A stretch of DNA of 55,871 bases from Nitrospirota bacterium (GCA_021840255.1 JAKBYX010000013.1:1-55871), one strand, 5' to 3'; positions 1 through 8,926 are shown, counted from the first letter of the stretch. Notes: a model not told the origin generated them from the sequence alone. Numbers and translations are program-made.

Positions 1-380
1 CACTCTTCCTCGATAGATGTGTTTATCCAGTCTGAAACCTTGGCAAGGAGCACACCCACATTGACGGGTTTTACAATGTAATCATTGGCCCCTTTCTTGA
101 TCGCGCTTAAAACCGTCTCCTTTTCCCTGTGGGCCGAGATCATGATGACAGGAGTGCGTTTCATGCTCTCGTAATCACGTATTTTGCTCAGCGCCTCCAG
201 GCCGTTGACTTGGGGCATCTCGATATCAAGCAGGATCAGGTCGGGCTGGAACCTGATAGCGTTGGAAACCACGGAAGCGCCGTCCGTGGCGCTCCTGACC
301 TTGTAGCCCACGTCCGTCAATTGTTCCTGGATCAAACGGCAGAAAACCGAATTGTCATCCGCAACGAGTATTTTTTTCAT
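1..380 (-). CDS. Response regulator receiver protein, 3' end cut by the window
   Basis: The minus-strand frame opens at ATG 380-378 and runs off the left edge, giving about 126 residues of a CheY-like receiver domain. Visible receiver landmarks are the acidic pair D8-D9 (VADDN), the phospho-acceptor D52 (LLDIEMP), the switch Ser near residue 82 (MISAH) and the conserved Lys in YIVKPVN near 104. Such proteins receive a phosphoryl group from a sensor kinase. Whether this is a single-domain regulator or has an output domain beyond position 1 cannot be seen. No kinase lies beside it. Upstream is a 278-base gap with a possible promoter. Confidence 0.9.
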   Translation of the reverse strand, partial: MKKILVADDNSVFCRLIQEQLTDVGYKVRSATDGASVVSNAIRFQPDLILLDIEMPQVNGLEALSKIRDYESMKRTPVIMISAHREKETVLSAIKKGANDYIVKPVNVGVLLAKVSDWINTSIEEE

Positions 381-535
381 TAAGTGTTACTGGTATGAGA
401 GGTGATGTTTTTGCCGCTCTTGTTTATTTGCATTTTAATGAGCATTGATCCCATGGTCTTAATGCCTCAATTCTTGCCTGTTTCCGGGCCCTTCAAGAAA
501 CCGTCCGGCAATGGAGTTCACCCCCGATTTGGGCA

Positions 536-566
536 ATTATAACAGATTTATAAAGGGGTATGTAAA
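536..566 (-). promoter_or_regulatory. Possible sigma-70 promoter for the receiver gene
   Basis: On the minus strand a perfect TATAAT (541-536) follows TTTACA (566-561) with a 19-base gap. The -10 is ideal but the spacing is long, so the -35 is uncertain. The rest of the 381-658 gap shows no gene. Confidence 0.35.
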
Positions 567-658
567 GTGAAGCAGTGGAGATAGATCTGGCAGGGAAATA
601 GAAAAAATCTGCTTAGTGGTAAAAATTCTGTATGGCCGCAGAGGGAGGGTGATCCCTG

Positions 659-1219
659 TTAATTGTACTTGTTCATGGCCGCGCCCACGCCGTGCGTGAT
701 CACGTCAATGGCGGCCTGTGCGGCCTGTGCGGCCGCCTCTTCGATGAGCGGGGCCTCGCTTTTGCTGAACTTCTGGAGGACGTAGACATCGGCTGGGGTG
801 GAAGGGTCCCTGCCAACCCCTATCTTCACCCTTATGAAATCCCTTGTGCCGGTCTCCCGGATTATGGAATCCACCCCGCGGTGGCCTCCGGCGGAGCCGT
901 TTTTCCTTATCCTTATCTTTGCGACATCCAGGTCTATATCGTCATGGATGACGATAAGGTCCGCGGGGGAGATATTGTTTTTTTTGAGGACTTCTCTTAC
1001 GGCGGTGCCGCTTAAGTTCATATAGGTGAGGGGTTTTAGAATGAGCACCTCAAGGCCGCCTGCCGCGGCCCTGGCCATCATGCATTCCACTTTTTTGGGG
1101 CCCGGCTCCCACTGCGCGCCCAGCAGGCGCGCAAGCTCATCGGCCGCCAGGAAGCCCGCGTTATGGCGGGTCTTCAGATATTTTCTGTCAGGGTTTCCAA
1201 GCCCTGCTACAAGCCACAA
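659..1219 (-). CDS. pth: Peptidyl-tRNA hydrolase
   Basis: A protein of 186 residues, normal for Pth, which recycles peptidyl-tRNA released by stalled ribosomes. The N-terminal signature is present with one change, GLGNPD for the usual GLGNPG (residues 6-11). The catalytic His is H19 (RHNAGF). Further family motifs are PLTYMNLSG (about 62-70), HDDIDL (about 92-97) and GSAGGHRG (about 107-114). It is the last gene of the minus-strand block prs-rplY-pth, 36 bases after rplY. This order is common in bacteria and suggests co-transcription of translation-related genes. Confidence 0.97.
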   Translation of the reverse strand: MWLVAGLGNPDRKYLKTRHNAGFLAADELARLLGAQWEPGPKKVECMMARAAAGGLEVLILKPLTYMNLSGTAVREVLKKNNISPADLIVIHDDIDLDVAKIRIRKNGSAGGHRGVDSIIRETGTRDFIRVKIGVGRDPSTPADVYVLQKFSKSEAPLIEEAAAQAAQAAIDVITHGVGAAMNKYN

Positions 1220-1255
1220 GGTCTTTTTCTGTATCGCCTGTTTCCGGCAAAAAGG

Positions 1256-1909
1256 CTACTTCTTCTCGGCCTTCCCCTCGCCCTCTTCCTTCTCCTTGCC
1301 CTTCTTTATGACTTCGGGCTCGGCGGGAGCGGCGCTGGGCGCTGCCTCCTCTTCCTTGGGCAGGGCCACGGTGGCTATCATCTCTTCACCATGGGTGAGC
1401 ACCTTTACACCCTCCGGGAGGCTCAGATCGCGAACGTGGATGGAATGGCCAGCCCCAAGCTCAGAGACATCCACATTGATGTGTCCGGGAATGTTGTCCG
1501 GAAGGCACTCTATCTCTATCTGGGAGATGCCGTACTGGAGCGCTCCGCCTTCCCTCTTGACGCCTATCGGTTCACCCATGATATGCACCGCAGCCACGAC
1601 CTTTATCGTTTCCTTAAGGGACACCTCAAAGAAGTCCGTGTGGAGCAGTTCCCTGTTTACGGGGTCCACCTGGTAGTTCTTCACCAGGGCCAGGCGGTTG
1701 TCTCCGTCCGGGAACTGGAGGTTCACGATAACCTGCTCACCGCCCGACCTGTGCAGGAAGCGCAAAAGCTCGGGTTTGTCCAGTTGTATGGGGAGCGATT
1801 TCCCCTCCCTGTAAATGACGCCGGGGATCAAGCCTTTCCTTCTCAAGGACCTGGCGATGCCCTTGCCGGAGACCTCTCTTTTTTCAGCCTTTATGCTAGT
1901 CTTTTCCAT
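1256..1909 (-). CDS. rplY: Ribosomal protein L25/TL5 (CTC family)
   Basis: A 217-residue long-form L25 that binds 5S rRNA in the large subunit. The first ~95 residues are the L25 RNA-binding domain, with RRKGLIPGVIY near 23-33 and the LDKPELLRFL helix. Residues ~100-185 are the TL5/CTC C-terminal domain, including NIPGHINVDVSELGAGHSIH. The last ~30 residues are a Lys/Glu-rich low-complexity tail (EKEEGEGKAEKK). The gene sits between prs and pth, 16 bases after prs. Confidence 0.96.
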   Translation of the reverse strand: MEKTSIKAEKREVSGKGIARSLRRKGLIPGVIYREGKSLPIQLDKPELLRFLHRSGGEQVIVNLQFPDGDNRLALVKNYQVDPVNRELLHTDFFEVSLKETIKVVAAVHIMGEPIGVKREGGALQYGISQIEIECLPDNIPGHINVDVSELGAGHSIHVRDLSLPEGVKVLTHGEEMIATVALPKEEEAAPSAAPAEPEVIKKGKEKEEGEGKAEKK

Positions 1910-1925
1910 TTTTTAAAAACCTCCT

Positions 1926-2867
1926 TCAGACAAAAAGAGAACTTATCGAGGATTCCTCATGAATCCTTTTTATCGCTTCGGCAAAGAGGGGTGCGACTGA
2001 GAGCACCTTCAGTTTCGGGCATTGCGCCCTCTTGCTGTCCAGCGGTATGGTGTCAGTCACTATCAGCTCCTCGATGGCGGAGTTGTTAAGACGGTCTACC
2101 GCCGGGCCGGAAAGAACAGCGTGAGTGCAGGCGGCACAGACCTTCCTTGCCCCTTTCTGCTTCAGGGCGTTAGCGGCCTGTGTTATGGTGCCCGCGGTGT
2201 CTATCATATCATCCAAAAGCATTACGTCCCTGCCCTCAACGGCCCCGACCACGTTCATTACCTGGGACACGTTTGCGGCCTCACGGCGCTTGTCTATGAT
2301 GGCTATGGATGCATTGAGCCTTTTGGCGAAGTTCCTTGCCCGTTCCACTCCGCCGGCGTCTGGAGATACGATGACCAGGTCCTTGAAATGGCAGCCCCTT
2401 ATGTAGTCGAAAAGCACCGGGGAGGCATAGAGATGATCCACCGGGATGTTGAAAAAACCCTGGATCTGCCCCGCGTGCAAGTCTATGGTCAGAAGCCTGT
2501 TCGCTCCGGCCACGGTAAGGAGGTCGGCCACGAGCTTTGATGATATCGGAACCCTGGGCTGCACCTTCCTGTCCTGCCTGGCGTATCCGTAATAGGGCAT
2601 CACCGCAGTTATCCGTCCGGCGGAGGCCCGCTTCAGGGCGTCAAACATCAGAAGCAACTCCATGAGATTTTCGTTGACCGGCATGCAGGTGGACTGTATC
2701 ACGAAAACATCCGCTCCGCGGACGTTTTCGTTTATCTGCAGCATTATCTCTCCGTCGCTGAAGTTGGTTATGGTGGCGTCGCTCAATTGGACTCCCATGC
2801 TCTTTGCGATTGCATTTGCGAGCGCTTTGTGCGAGTTGCCCGAAACTATCCTGATGCCTACCGGCAT
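1926..2867 (-). CDS. prs: Ribose-phosphate pyrophosphokinase (PRPP synthase)
   Basis: A 313-residue class I PRPP synthase making PRPP from ribose 5-phosphate and ATP for nucleotide, His and Trp synthesis. It shows the N-terminal GNSHKALA segment, the ATP/regulatory [11 protein letters not shown] motif (about 110-120), the catalytic-loop region preceded by [12 protein letters not shown], and the PRPP-binding [13 protein letters not shown] motif near 215-228. It lies between tRNA-Gln and rplY on the same strand, fitting the conserved ispE-tRNA-prs-rplY-pth cluster. Confidence 0.97.
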   Translation of the reverse strand: MPVGIRIVSGNSHKALANAIAKSMGVQLSDATITNFSDGEIMLQINENVRGADVFVIQSTCMPVNENLMELLLMFDALKRASAGRITAVMPYYGYARQDRKVQPRVPISSKLVADLLTVAGANRLLTIDLHAGQIQGFFNIPVDHLYASPVLFDYIRGCHFKDLVIVSPDAGGVERARNFAKRLNASIAIIDKRREAANVSQVMNVVGAVEGRDVMLLDDMIDTAGTITQAANALKQKGARKVCAACTHAVLSGPAVDRLNNSAIEELIVTDTIPLDSKRAQCPKLKVLSVAPLFAEAIKRIHEESSISSLFV

Positions 2868-2958
2868 AAAATAAATTCCCGCTTCCTTTCAGTTTCTGTA
2901 TAAATTTAAAAAAGAGATTTTTTCTTTTTCTGCTTCTAAAATTTTTTACAAGGCTAAA

Positions 2959-3033
2959 TGGCTGGGGCGGGAGGATTCGAACCTCCAAATGGGAGATCCA
3001 AAATCTCCTGACTTGCCGTTTGTCGACGCCCCA
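2959..3033 (-). tRNA. tRNA-Gln (anticodon TTG)
   Basis: Read on the minus strand, the 75-base sequence folds as a tRNA. The acceptor stem TGGGGCG pairs with CGCCCCA, followed by discriminator G and an encoded CCA. The anticodon arm AGGAGATTTTGGATCTCC has loop TTTTGGA and anticodon TTG (Gln). The T arm GGAGGTTCGAATCCTCC is intact. It lies 21 bases downstream of ispE and upstream of prs and is probably transcribed with them. Confidence 0.97.
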
Positions 3034-3054
3034 AACGCACGCCTAAAAATTTCA

Positions 3055-3933
3055 TCATGCCCCCGTTTGCCCCGCTGCCCCGTCCATACCGCCATCTGCG
3101 CAGACTGTACTTGCGATCCTGCACCACCAGGACATCTTCCTGGCCGCCCGCCTGGCGGCCTCCTGGTTCCGGAAAACGCCAAAAACAGTGGAGCCGCTGC
3201 CGCTCATCATGACGTATGAAGCCCCTTCCCGTTTAAGGGCGTCTTTTATGCGGCTTATCTCCGGGTAGGCCGGCAGCACTCCGGTCTCAAGATCGTTTCC
3301 GCCCGAGGTGTCCAGACTTTCCAGATCCCCATCCTTGAGAGCGCGAATGAACAGTTTAATATTGTTGCGGGCATTTGTCAACCCGGTATAGCGTGAAAGC
3401 GCCCGGTAAGCCCATGGGGTCGGCACGCCGAATGAGGGCTTTACGAGGAGAAGGGCAAAGGACCTTCCAAGCCCTACGGGCTCGGTGATCTCCCCCCGTC
3501 CGGAGACAAGCGAACAGCGCGCGCCGAGGAAGAAAGGCACATCGGAGCCCAGCTTCGCCCCGAGGCGGGAGAGCTCGCCGCCGGAAAGGCCCAGTTCCCA
3601 AAGCCTGTTTAAGCCCATCAGGGCGCTGGCAGCGTCCGAGCTGCCGCCTCCAAGGCCCGCTTCCATGGGGACATTTTTTTTAAGCGAGATCCTTGCTCCC
3701 TTGTCGATGCCCGCATGCTCTTTCAGCAGGAGAGCGGCCCTCCAGACGGCATTGTCATATGTGGGGATGGAACAGTTGGCCTCCAGGGAAAGCGTGTCCG
3801 CGGCCTCGAAGCTCAGCTGGTCTGCAAGGTCCACGCACTGCATCAGGGACCGGATCTCATGATAGCCATCGTCCCTTTTTCCGGGCACGAACAGAAACCA
3901 GTTTATCTTTGCGGGGGCGGGCAGGGTGAACAT
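3055..3933 (-). CDS. ispE: 4-diphosphocytidyl-2-C-methyl-D-erythritol kinase
   Basis: A 292-residue GHMP-family kinase of the MEP isoprenoid pathway, phosphorylating CDP-ME. Substrate-binding PAPAKIN lies at 5-11 with catalytic K10. The ATP-binding loop PMEAGLGGGSSDAASAL spans 89-105. The third GHMP motif MMSGSGSTVFG lies near 243-253. It follows the TPR gene by 22 bases and precedes tRNA-Gln by 21 bases. The C-terminal ~25 residues are unremarkable and family-variable. Confidence 0.96.
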   Translation of the reverse strand: MFTLPAPAKINWFLFVPGKRDDGYHEIRSLMQCVDLADQLSFEAADTLSLEANCSIPTYDNAVWRAALLLKEHAGIDKGARISLKKNVPMEAGLGGGSSDAASALMGLNRLWELGLSGGELSRLGAKLGSDVPFFLGARCSLVSGRGEITEPVGLGRSFALLLVKPSFGVPTPWAYRALSRYTGLTNARNNIKLFIRALKDGDLESLDTSGGNDLETGVLPAYPEISRIKDALKREGASYVMMSGSGSTVFGVFRNQEAARRAARKMSWWCRIASTVCADGGMDGAAGQTGA

Positions 3934-3955
3934 AGGGGGATTTCTCTTCTTTTCT

Positions 3956-5713
3956 CTACTTCTGTATCTCTTTTATCTTTTTTTCCACTCTTTCCCTCAG
4001 GCCGGTTTCCTTCGCGCCGAATTCTATGGACTTTTCCCATGCGTTGAGGGCGTCCTGTTTCCTGTTCAAGGATCTATAGACATCGCCAAGGTGTTCCAGG
4101 ATAACGGGGTCCTCTTTATCAAGCCCCACCGCGAGGGTAAGCTCCGTCAGGGCGTGGTTGAACTTCCCCATCTTGTAATAGATCCACCCCAGGCTGTCGG
4201 TGATATAGCCGCTTCCGGGTTTCAGTTTCATCGCCTTCTCAACCATCGAAAGCGCTTCGTCCAGGTTGATCCCCTTTTCGGCATAGCTGTATCCCAGGTA
4301 GTTAAGGGCATCGGCGTGCGAGGGATTTATCTGGAGGACCCGCTTGAGTTGGGCCACCATGTCGTCAAACCTGCCGGTCTTCTCGTAAAGCATGCCCATG
4401 TAGAAATGGAGCTCGCCGTCATTCGGGAACCTGTTCAGGCCTTCGGAAAAGACGGACCCGGCCGCCGTGTAATCTTTGGAATCCATGTAGAGGGAGCCCA
4501 GATAGATGTATACGTCCGATTTCCCTTTGTCCAGGCTAAGCAGTTTTTTATAGATGGCGATGGCCTGGTCATTTTGCCCCAGCTCGGTCAGCAGCCCGCC
4601 CATGAAAAGCAGGGCCTGGGTGTCTCCCGGCTCCGCTTTCAGCACCTTGTCCAGCTCGGCCTTGGCGTCCTGCGGCCTTTTAAGCTCTTCCAGGGCATAG
4701 GCCAGATAATACCTGGCGTGGACATCATTCGGGTCTTTGGAGAGTATCGACCTTAATTCCAGGACGGCCTTGTCGAAGTCGCCGCTTTCCATGTAGAGCA
4801 CCGCAAGCCTCTTGTAGACATCGGTATTGCCCGGCTCCATGGCCTTTATCTTCTCGTACTGCCGGATGGCCTTTTTCTTTTCCTTGGTCCGGATGTACAA
4901 CTGCCCAAGCCTGTCTCTTGCCTCCGTATTGCGCGGGTTTGCCAGGATGGCGGCCTTGTAATAGTCCCTGGCGGCATTGATGTCGCCCTTTATCTCGCTT
5001 ATGAGGCCCATGTAAAAGCTTGCGCTTTCGGAGCCCGGCCTTAATCTGAGCACATCGCCAAAATACTCGCCGGCCTTGGTGTAATCCTTGAGGTCGAAAT
5101 TTATGAGCCCCAGGTAATAGTATGCCATGACGTTTTTTTTGTTCCGGTCGATGATCTTCAGCAGCATGGACTGCCCTTCCACGTAATCGCCCTTGGAGGC
5201 CCGAAGGACACCTGCGAGCAGCAGGGCGTTCTCGTTGACCGGGTCTGCCTTGAGGATCTTCTCATAAACGGAAATGGCGTCGTCCCTGCGCCCCTGCCCA
5301 TTGTAAAGCTCGCCCAGAAGGAAAAGGGCCTTTATATTGGAAGGGTCCTCTTTTGTCACCTCCTGCACCACGGCAGCGGCGTCCTTGAACCTGCCCAATT
5401 TGAGCAAAACGACCCCAAGCTGCAATCTCAAAGTGGAGGAGGAAGGGTCCATTTGCAGCGCCTTTTGGTAATAGCCCGCGGCATCTTCCCATTTGCCGGA
5501 AAGCTCCGCCTGATAGCCCAGGATGAACTCATAGGACGAATTGCCGTCCGGCACCGCATTTGACAGCGCCGCAGTTGGGGAAGGCCGGACCCCCGAGGCG
5601 GAAGACTGCGCCCCCGGCCCGTTTGATGCCATGTTCGACGCCCCGGCGGCAGGAGCCATGAGGGATAAGCAGGAGACAAGAATCAAGACGGAAAGCAATA
5701 GGAACTTCTTCAT
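3956..5713 (-). CDS. Exported tetratricopeptide-repeat protein
   Basis: I place the start at ATG 5713 rather than the upstream ATG at 5809, because MKKFLLLSVLILVSCLSLM... is a textbook signal peptide ending near APAAGA. The mature protein of ~560 residues is almost entirely TPRs, about a dozen or more 34-residue units with the W/LG.Y..A......P pattern, from about residue 60 to the C-terminus. TPR arrays are protein-interaction scaffolds. A periplasmic or outer-membrane-associated role is inferred only. It is the first gene of the minus-strand block with ispE. Similar TPR proteins accompany PEP-CTERM/EPS systems (PrsT type) or lipoprotein trafficking, but nothing nearby decides this. Confidence 0.85.
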   Translation of the reverse strand: MKKFLLLSVLILVSCLSLMAPAAGASNMASNGPGAQSSASGVRPSPTAALSNAVPDGNSSYEFILGYQAELSGKWEDAAGYYQKALQMDPSSSTLRLQLGVVLLKLGRFKDAAAVVQEVTKEDPSNIKALFLLGELYNGQGRRDDAISVYEKILKADPVNENALLLAGVLRASKGDYVEGQSMLLKIIDRNKKNVMAYYYLGLINFDLKDYTKAGEYFGDVLRLRPGSESASFYMGLISEIKGDINAARDYYKAAILANPRNTEARDRLGQLYIRTKEKKKAIRQYEKIKAMEPGNTDVYKRLAVLYMESGDFDKAVLELRSILSKDPNDVHARYYLAYALEELKRPQDAKAELDKVLKAEPGDTQALLFMGGLLTELGQNDQAIAIYKKLLSLDKGKSDVYIYLGSLYMDSKDYTAAGSVFSEGLNRFPNDGELHFYMGMLYEKTGRFDDMVAQLKRVLQINPSHADALNYLGYSYAEKGINLDEALSMVEKAMKLKPGSGYITDSLGWIYYKMGKFNHALTELTLAVGLDKEDPVILEHLGDVYRSLNRKQDALNAWEKSIEFGAKETGLRERVEKKIKEIQK

Positions 5714-5860
5714 TCTTGAATTATCGCACAAAAATAAAAAAACCGGCAACCCAGCAATAAGGTCCGGGGTAGAGGGTGCAGAGGGGGAAAATACCGCCCG
5801 CCCGCGCAAAAAGATCCGTAGGGCCGCAAAAGTTTGCCCGCCTTTAGTTTTACCGGTAGT

Positions 5861-5894
5861 AAAGGTCTGTTAAAATAAAAGGTCTGTTAAAATA
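5861..5894. repeat. Tandem 17-bp direct repeat in a promoter region
   Basis: AAAGGTCTGTTAAAATA occurs at 5861-5877 and again immediately at 5878-5894. Each unit contains TTAAAAT, resembling a -10 element. It lies in the divergent gap between the TPR gene and the glycosyltransferase. Confidence 0.8.
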
Positions 5895-5973
5895 AATGGC
5901 GAGCGTATCCCGAAGGGCAAGCGAGCGAACATGATAGATCAAGAAATCCTCACATTCGATGCCTGGAGGGCAT
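5895..5973 (+). repeat. Intergenic leader repeat, copy 1
   Basis: About 79 bases that match 26408-26494. Shared blocks are CGAAGGGCAAGCGAGCG, an ATGATA segment, ATCCT.ACATTCGAT and a terminal hairpin, here ATGCC-TGGAG-GGCAT (5959-5973). The hairpin contains the Shine-Dalgarno-like GGAGGG and ends six bases before the GTG start of the glycosyltransferase. The stem differs from copy 2 by a compensatory base-pair change. Confidence 0.7.
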
Positions 5974-5979
5974 AAACAG

Positions 5980-7062
5980 GTGCGCATATTCCATTTTATC
6001 TATGATCATGTGGGCAACCCGTGGGTGGGGGGCGGCGGGGCCGTCCGGATTTTTGAGATATACAAGCGGCTTGCCCAAAGGCATGAGATAACCGTTGTAA
6101 GCGGCAGTTACCCCGGGGCCCAAGATCATATTGCGGACGGCATCCGGTTTCATTTCATCGGTTCTAAAAAAAACAATTATGTTCTGAGCACCTTCTGCTA
6201 TGCCGCGAGCGCCTTCAGGTTTTTGAAGGAACACGGCGGTCAGACGGACATCGTTGTGGAGGACTTTGCCCCCTGGAACCCGATCTTTTCGCTTCTGGCC
6301 GTAAGGAAAAAACCGGTTATTCTGCATCTGAACCACCGGGAGGGGGCGGGCATCCTCAGAAGGTGGTATATTTTGCCGGGGCTGCCTTTTTATCTCATAG
6401 AGAAGTTCTATCCTAAATTTTTCAAAAACATAATCACCGTATCGGAAGGGACAAGAAGGAAGTTCGGCGTGAACGCCATTATAATTTCAAACGGCATAGA
6501 CGAAGAGGTCCTGGCCGGGCCGCCGCCTGAAGAGAAAGAAACTTTTCTTTTTTTTGCCGGAAGGCTGCACAAAAAGAACAAGGGGCTGGACACGCTTTTG
6601 GAGGCGATGCGGCTTCTGCCGTCTGAAAGGCTGATCATCGCCGGAAGGGGCCCGGACGAGGAAAAACTCAAAAAGATGCAAAAAGAACTTGGCCTTGATA
6701 ATGTGGAATTTGCCGGTTTTGTCTCCGGAGAAAGAAAGATGGAGCTGATGCGGAAGGCCAAGCTGTTCGTTCTGCCTTCAAGGTTTGAAGGCTACGGGAT
6801 AGTCCTTCTGGAGTCCGCCGCGGGCGCCACCCCCGCCGTTGCCAGCGATATCCCGGAACTGGGTTTTGCCGTGAATGCCGGGTTTGCGGTAAATTTCCGG
6901 ATGGGTGACAGCAAAGACCTGGCAGAGAAGATAAAATTTTTAGGAAACAATGATCCTTTGAGGCGGCAGATGGGCGCAAAGGGCCTCAAATTCGCCGCGG
7001 ACAACACATGGAGCACCGTTGCCATGGAATTCGAAAGTTACCTTGATAAAATCATGTTATAA
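5980..7062 (+). CDS. Glycosyltransferase family 4 (GT-B fold)
   Basis: I prefer GTG 5980, about ten bases after GGAGGG, since the Rossmann strand RIFHFIYDHVG starts there; an ATG at 5959 is the alternative and would put the leader hairpin inside the gene. The ~360-residue protein has an N-terminal acceptor domain with glycine loop NPWVGGGGAVR and a C-terminal Glycos_transf_1 domain. Donor-site signatures are FFAGRLHKKNKGLDTLLEA and EGYGIVLLESAAGATPAVASD, including the E-x7-E pattern. Such enzymes transfer a sugar from a nucleotide donor to lipid or polysaccharide acceptors. The substrate is unknown and no other glycan gene adjoins it. Confidence 0.88.
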   Translation: MRIFHFIYDHVGNPWVGGGGAVRIFEIYKRLAQRHEITVVSGSYPGAQDHIADGIRFHFIGSKKNNYVLSTFCYAASAFRFLKEHGGQTDIVVEDFAPWNPIFSLLAVRKKPVILHLNHREGAGILRRWYILPGLPFYLIEKFYPKFFKNIITVSEGTRRKFGVNAIIISNGIDEEVLAGPPPEEKETFLFFAGRLHKKNKGLDTLLEAMRLLPSERLIIAGRGPDEEKLKKMQKELGLDNVEFAGFVSGERKMELMRKAKLFVLPSRFEGYGIVLLESAAGATPAVASDIPELGFAVNAGFAVNFRMGDSKDLAEKIKFLGNNDPLRRQMGAKGLKFAADNTWSTVAMEFESYLDKIML

Positions 7063-7175
7063 TTTCCCCTTAAAGGGGGTTTCAAAAAATAAAAAAATTA
7101 CAGGTAAAAAATCCTCCCACCATCAAGAGAAAGGGCTCAAAAGCAGGAGGATCTGAAGGGCCTTCTTCTGTAAAA

Positions 7176-8315
7176 GTGCCCTCTTATATAAAAAAACTGG
7201 TCAGGCCCAACATCCTGGCCTTGAAACCCTATGACGCGACGGGGGCGGCATGCCGTGTGAAGCTGGATGCCAACGAAAGCCCCTACCCGGAACCCCTGAA
7301 CGCCGGGCTTCTTAGATCGGTAAAGACAAACCGGTATCCGGACCCCCTTGCTGTGGACCTGAGGCGGGCCTTCGCGAAACGGATGCTGCCTCCAAAGCTC
7401 AGGGACATAGACCGCATACTCCACGGGAATGGCTCCGATGAGATAATCTACAACCTGATATGCGCCTTCGGCGGGCCCGTCGTTTATCCGTGCCCCACTT
7501 TTTCAATGTACGGGAAGATCGCCCAGGCCCTTGGAGAAAATGTGATCGAGGTCCCTCTCGGGCCGGATTTCGATATAGACGACGCACGGCTGATAAAGGC
7601 GTTCAGGAAAGAAAAGGGCAAGATCGTCTTCATCAGCAGGCCCAATAACCCCACTGGCAACAGTTTTTCCTGGGAAAAGATAGTAAACATAATCGAGAAT
7701 GTTAAAGGCATTGTGGTGGTCGATGAGGCCTATCAGGCGTTCTCTGGGGAAAAAAGCTTCCTGCCGCTTCTGAACCGGTATGAGAACCTGGCTGTGCTGA
7801 TGACGCTTTCAAAGGTTGGGCTGGCCGCGCTGAGGATCGGTTTTCTTGTAGCAAACCCGCACCTGATAAAAGAGGTGAACAAGACGAGGCTGCCTTTCAA
7901 CGTGAACTCGTTTTCCCAGGCTATCGCTGTCCGGGCCCTCGGTGGAACAGGCATGGGGGAGGGCGTGAAAAAGATCGTCTCTGAAAGACACAGGGTGTTT
8001 AAGGAGCTGCGGAAGATAGAGGGCATCACCGTTTATCCCTCGGATGCCAATTTTATCCTGTTCCATTCGCCAAGGGCGGAGAGCATATACTGTGGGGCCA
8101 TCTGCGAGGGGGTCCTTTTAAGGAATTTTTCGGGCCCGATGGAAGGCTATCTGAGGGTCACCATCGGTTCAAGGAAGGAAAATGACGCTTTCCTGAAGGC
8201 CATAAAAAACCGGGCTGCCTGGGTTGAAGACCCCCACATTAAAAATCGGGCGGAAGGCTCCCACATTGAGATAAAAAAAGAGAAAGAGATTGAAAAAGAG
8301 GCAAAAAAAGGATGA
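7176..8315 (+). CDS. hisC: Histidinol-phosphate aminotransferase
   Basis: A fold-type I PLP aminotransferase that converts imidazole-acetol phosphate to histidinol phosphate. It starts at GTG 7176: the frame is open upstream but has no better start, and the family N-terminus (LVRPNILALKPY) follows at once. Landmarks are DANESPYPEP (31-40), NPTG (158-161), DEAYQAF (183-189) and PLP-binding K213 in TLSKVGLAALRIGF. The last ~30 residues form a charged Lys/Glu tail beyond the usual end of the family. The stop overlaps the hisB start by four bases. Confidence 0.95.
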   Translation: MPSYIKKLVRPNILALKPYDATGAACRVKLDANESPYPEPLNAGLLRSVKTNRYPDPLAVDLRRAFAKRMLPPKLRDIDRILHGNGSDEIIYNLICAFGGPVVYPCPTFSMYGKIAQALGENVIEVPLGPDFDIDDARLIKAFRKEKGKIVFISRPNNPTGNSFSWEKIVNIIENVKGIVVVDEAYQAFSGEKSFLPLLNRYENLAVLMTLSKVGLAALRIGFLVANPHLIKEVNKTRLPFNVNSFSQAIAVRALGGTGMGEGVKKIVSERHRVFKELRKIEGITVYPSDANFILFHSPRAESIYCGAICEGVLLRNFSGPMEGYLRVTIGSRKENDAFLKAIKNRAAWVEDPHIKNRAEGSHIEIKKEKEIEKEAKKG

Positions 8316-8926
8316 AAAGGGCGGCGGAGAAAAAGGGAAGAAAGACCTCCATGGTGAGGAAGACGGCAGAGACGAACATCTCGCTCTCTCTGGACCTGGA
8401 CGGCAAGGGGGATTACAAGGTCAGAACCGGAATGCCTTTTTTTGACCACATGATATCGCTTATGTGCAGGCACGGGCTTATGGACATGAGGCTTCAGGCG
8501 GCAGGAGACCTGGATGTGGACTATCATCACACGGTGGAAGACGTGGGGATAGTGGCGGGCAAGGCGCTCAAAGAGGCCCTCGGAGCCATGAAAGGCATAC
8601 GCAGGTACGGGTTCGCTTCTGTGCCGATGGATGAGGCGCTGGCCCAGGTGAGCCTGGATATAAGCGGAAGGCCTTATCTTGTATACCGTGTCTCCTATCC
8701 CAAAAGGCAGCGCATAAAGGATTTTGAGGCCGATCTGGTGGAAGATTTCCTGCAGGCCTTCGTTTCAAACGCGGGTATAACGATGCACGTCGATGTCCCC
8801 TATGGCAGAAACCTGCACCACATGGTGGAGGCCGTATTCAAGGCCATAGGGCAGGCGCTGATGAACGCCGTCTCCGTGGACCCCAGGGCGAAAAAGGAGC
8901 CCCCTTCCACGAAGGGCAGAATATAG
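8312..8926 (+). CDS. hisB: Imidazoleglycerol-phosphate dehydratase
   Basis: A 204-residue monofunctional HisB dehydrating IGP to imidazole-acetol phosphate, the step before HisC. The two diagnostic metal-binding HHxxED-type motifs are visible: DYHHTVEDVGI near residue 71 and HHMVEAVFKA near 170, plus FFDHMI near 47. The ATGA overlap with hisC implies translational coupling. An internal ATG at 8351 could also start the protein, because the first ~13 residues are a basic extension. No other his genes are in the window, so the pathway is dispersed or continues elsewhere. Confidence 0.95.
   Translation: MKRAAEKKGRKTSMVRKTAETNISLSLDLDGKGDYKVRTGMPFFDHMISLMCRHGLMDMRLQAAGDLDVDYHHTVEDVGIVAGKALKEALGAMKGIRRYGFASVPMDEALAQVSLDISGRPYLVYRVSYPKRQRIKDFEADLVEDFLQAFVSNAGITMHVDVPYGRNLHHMVEAVFKAIGQALMNAVSVDPRAKKEPPSTKGRI

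Noticed and set aside
692-1015. Plus-strand open frame of 107 codons opposite pth
   Set aside because: It lies entirely over the pth gene on the other strand, has no recognisable motif, and pth is certain.
1163-2089. Plus-strand open frame of 308 codons across rplY and prs
   Set aside because: Antisense shadow of two conserved genes; GC-rich codons leave long open frames on the opposite strand.
3926-4756. Plus-strand open frame of 276 codons within the TPR gene
   Set aside because: It mirrors repetitive TPR coding sequence and has no independent start signals or motifs.
5895-5973. A c-di-GMP (GEMM) riboswitch before the glycosyltransferase
   Set aside because: None of the GEMM core strings are present; only an uncharacterised repeat is seen.
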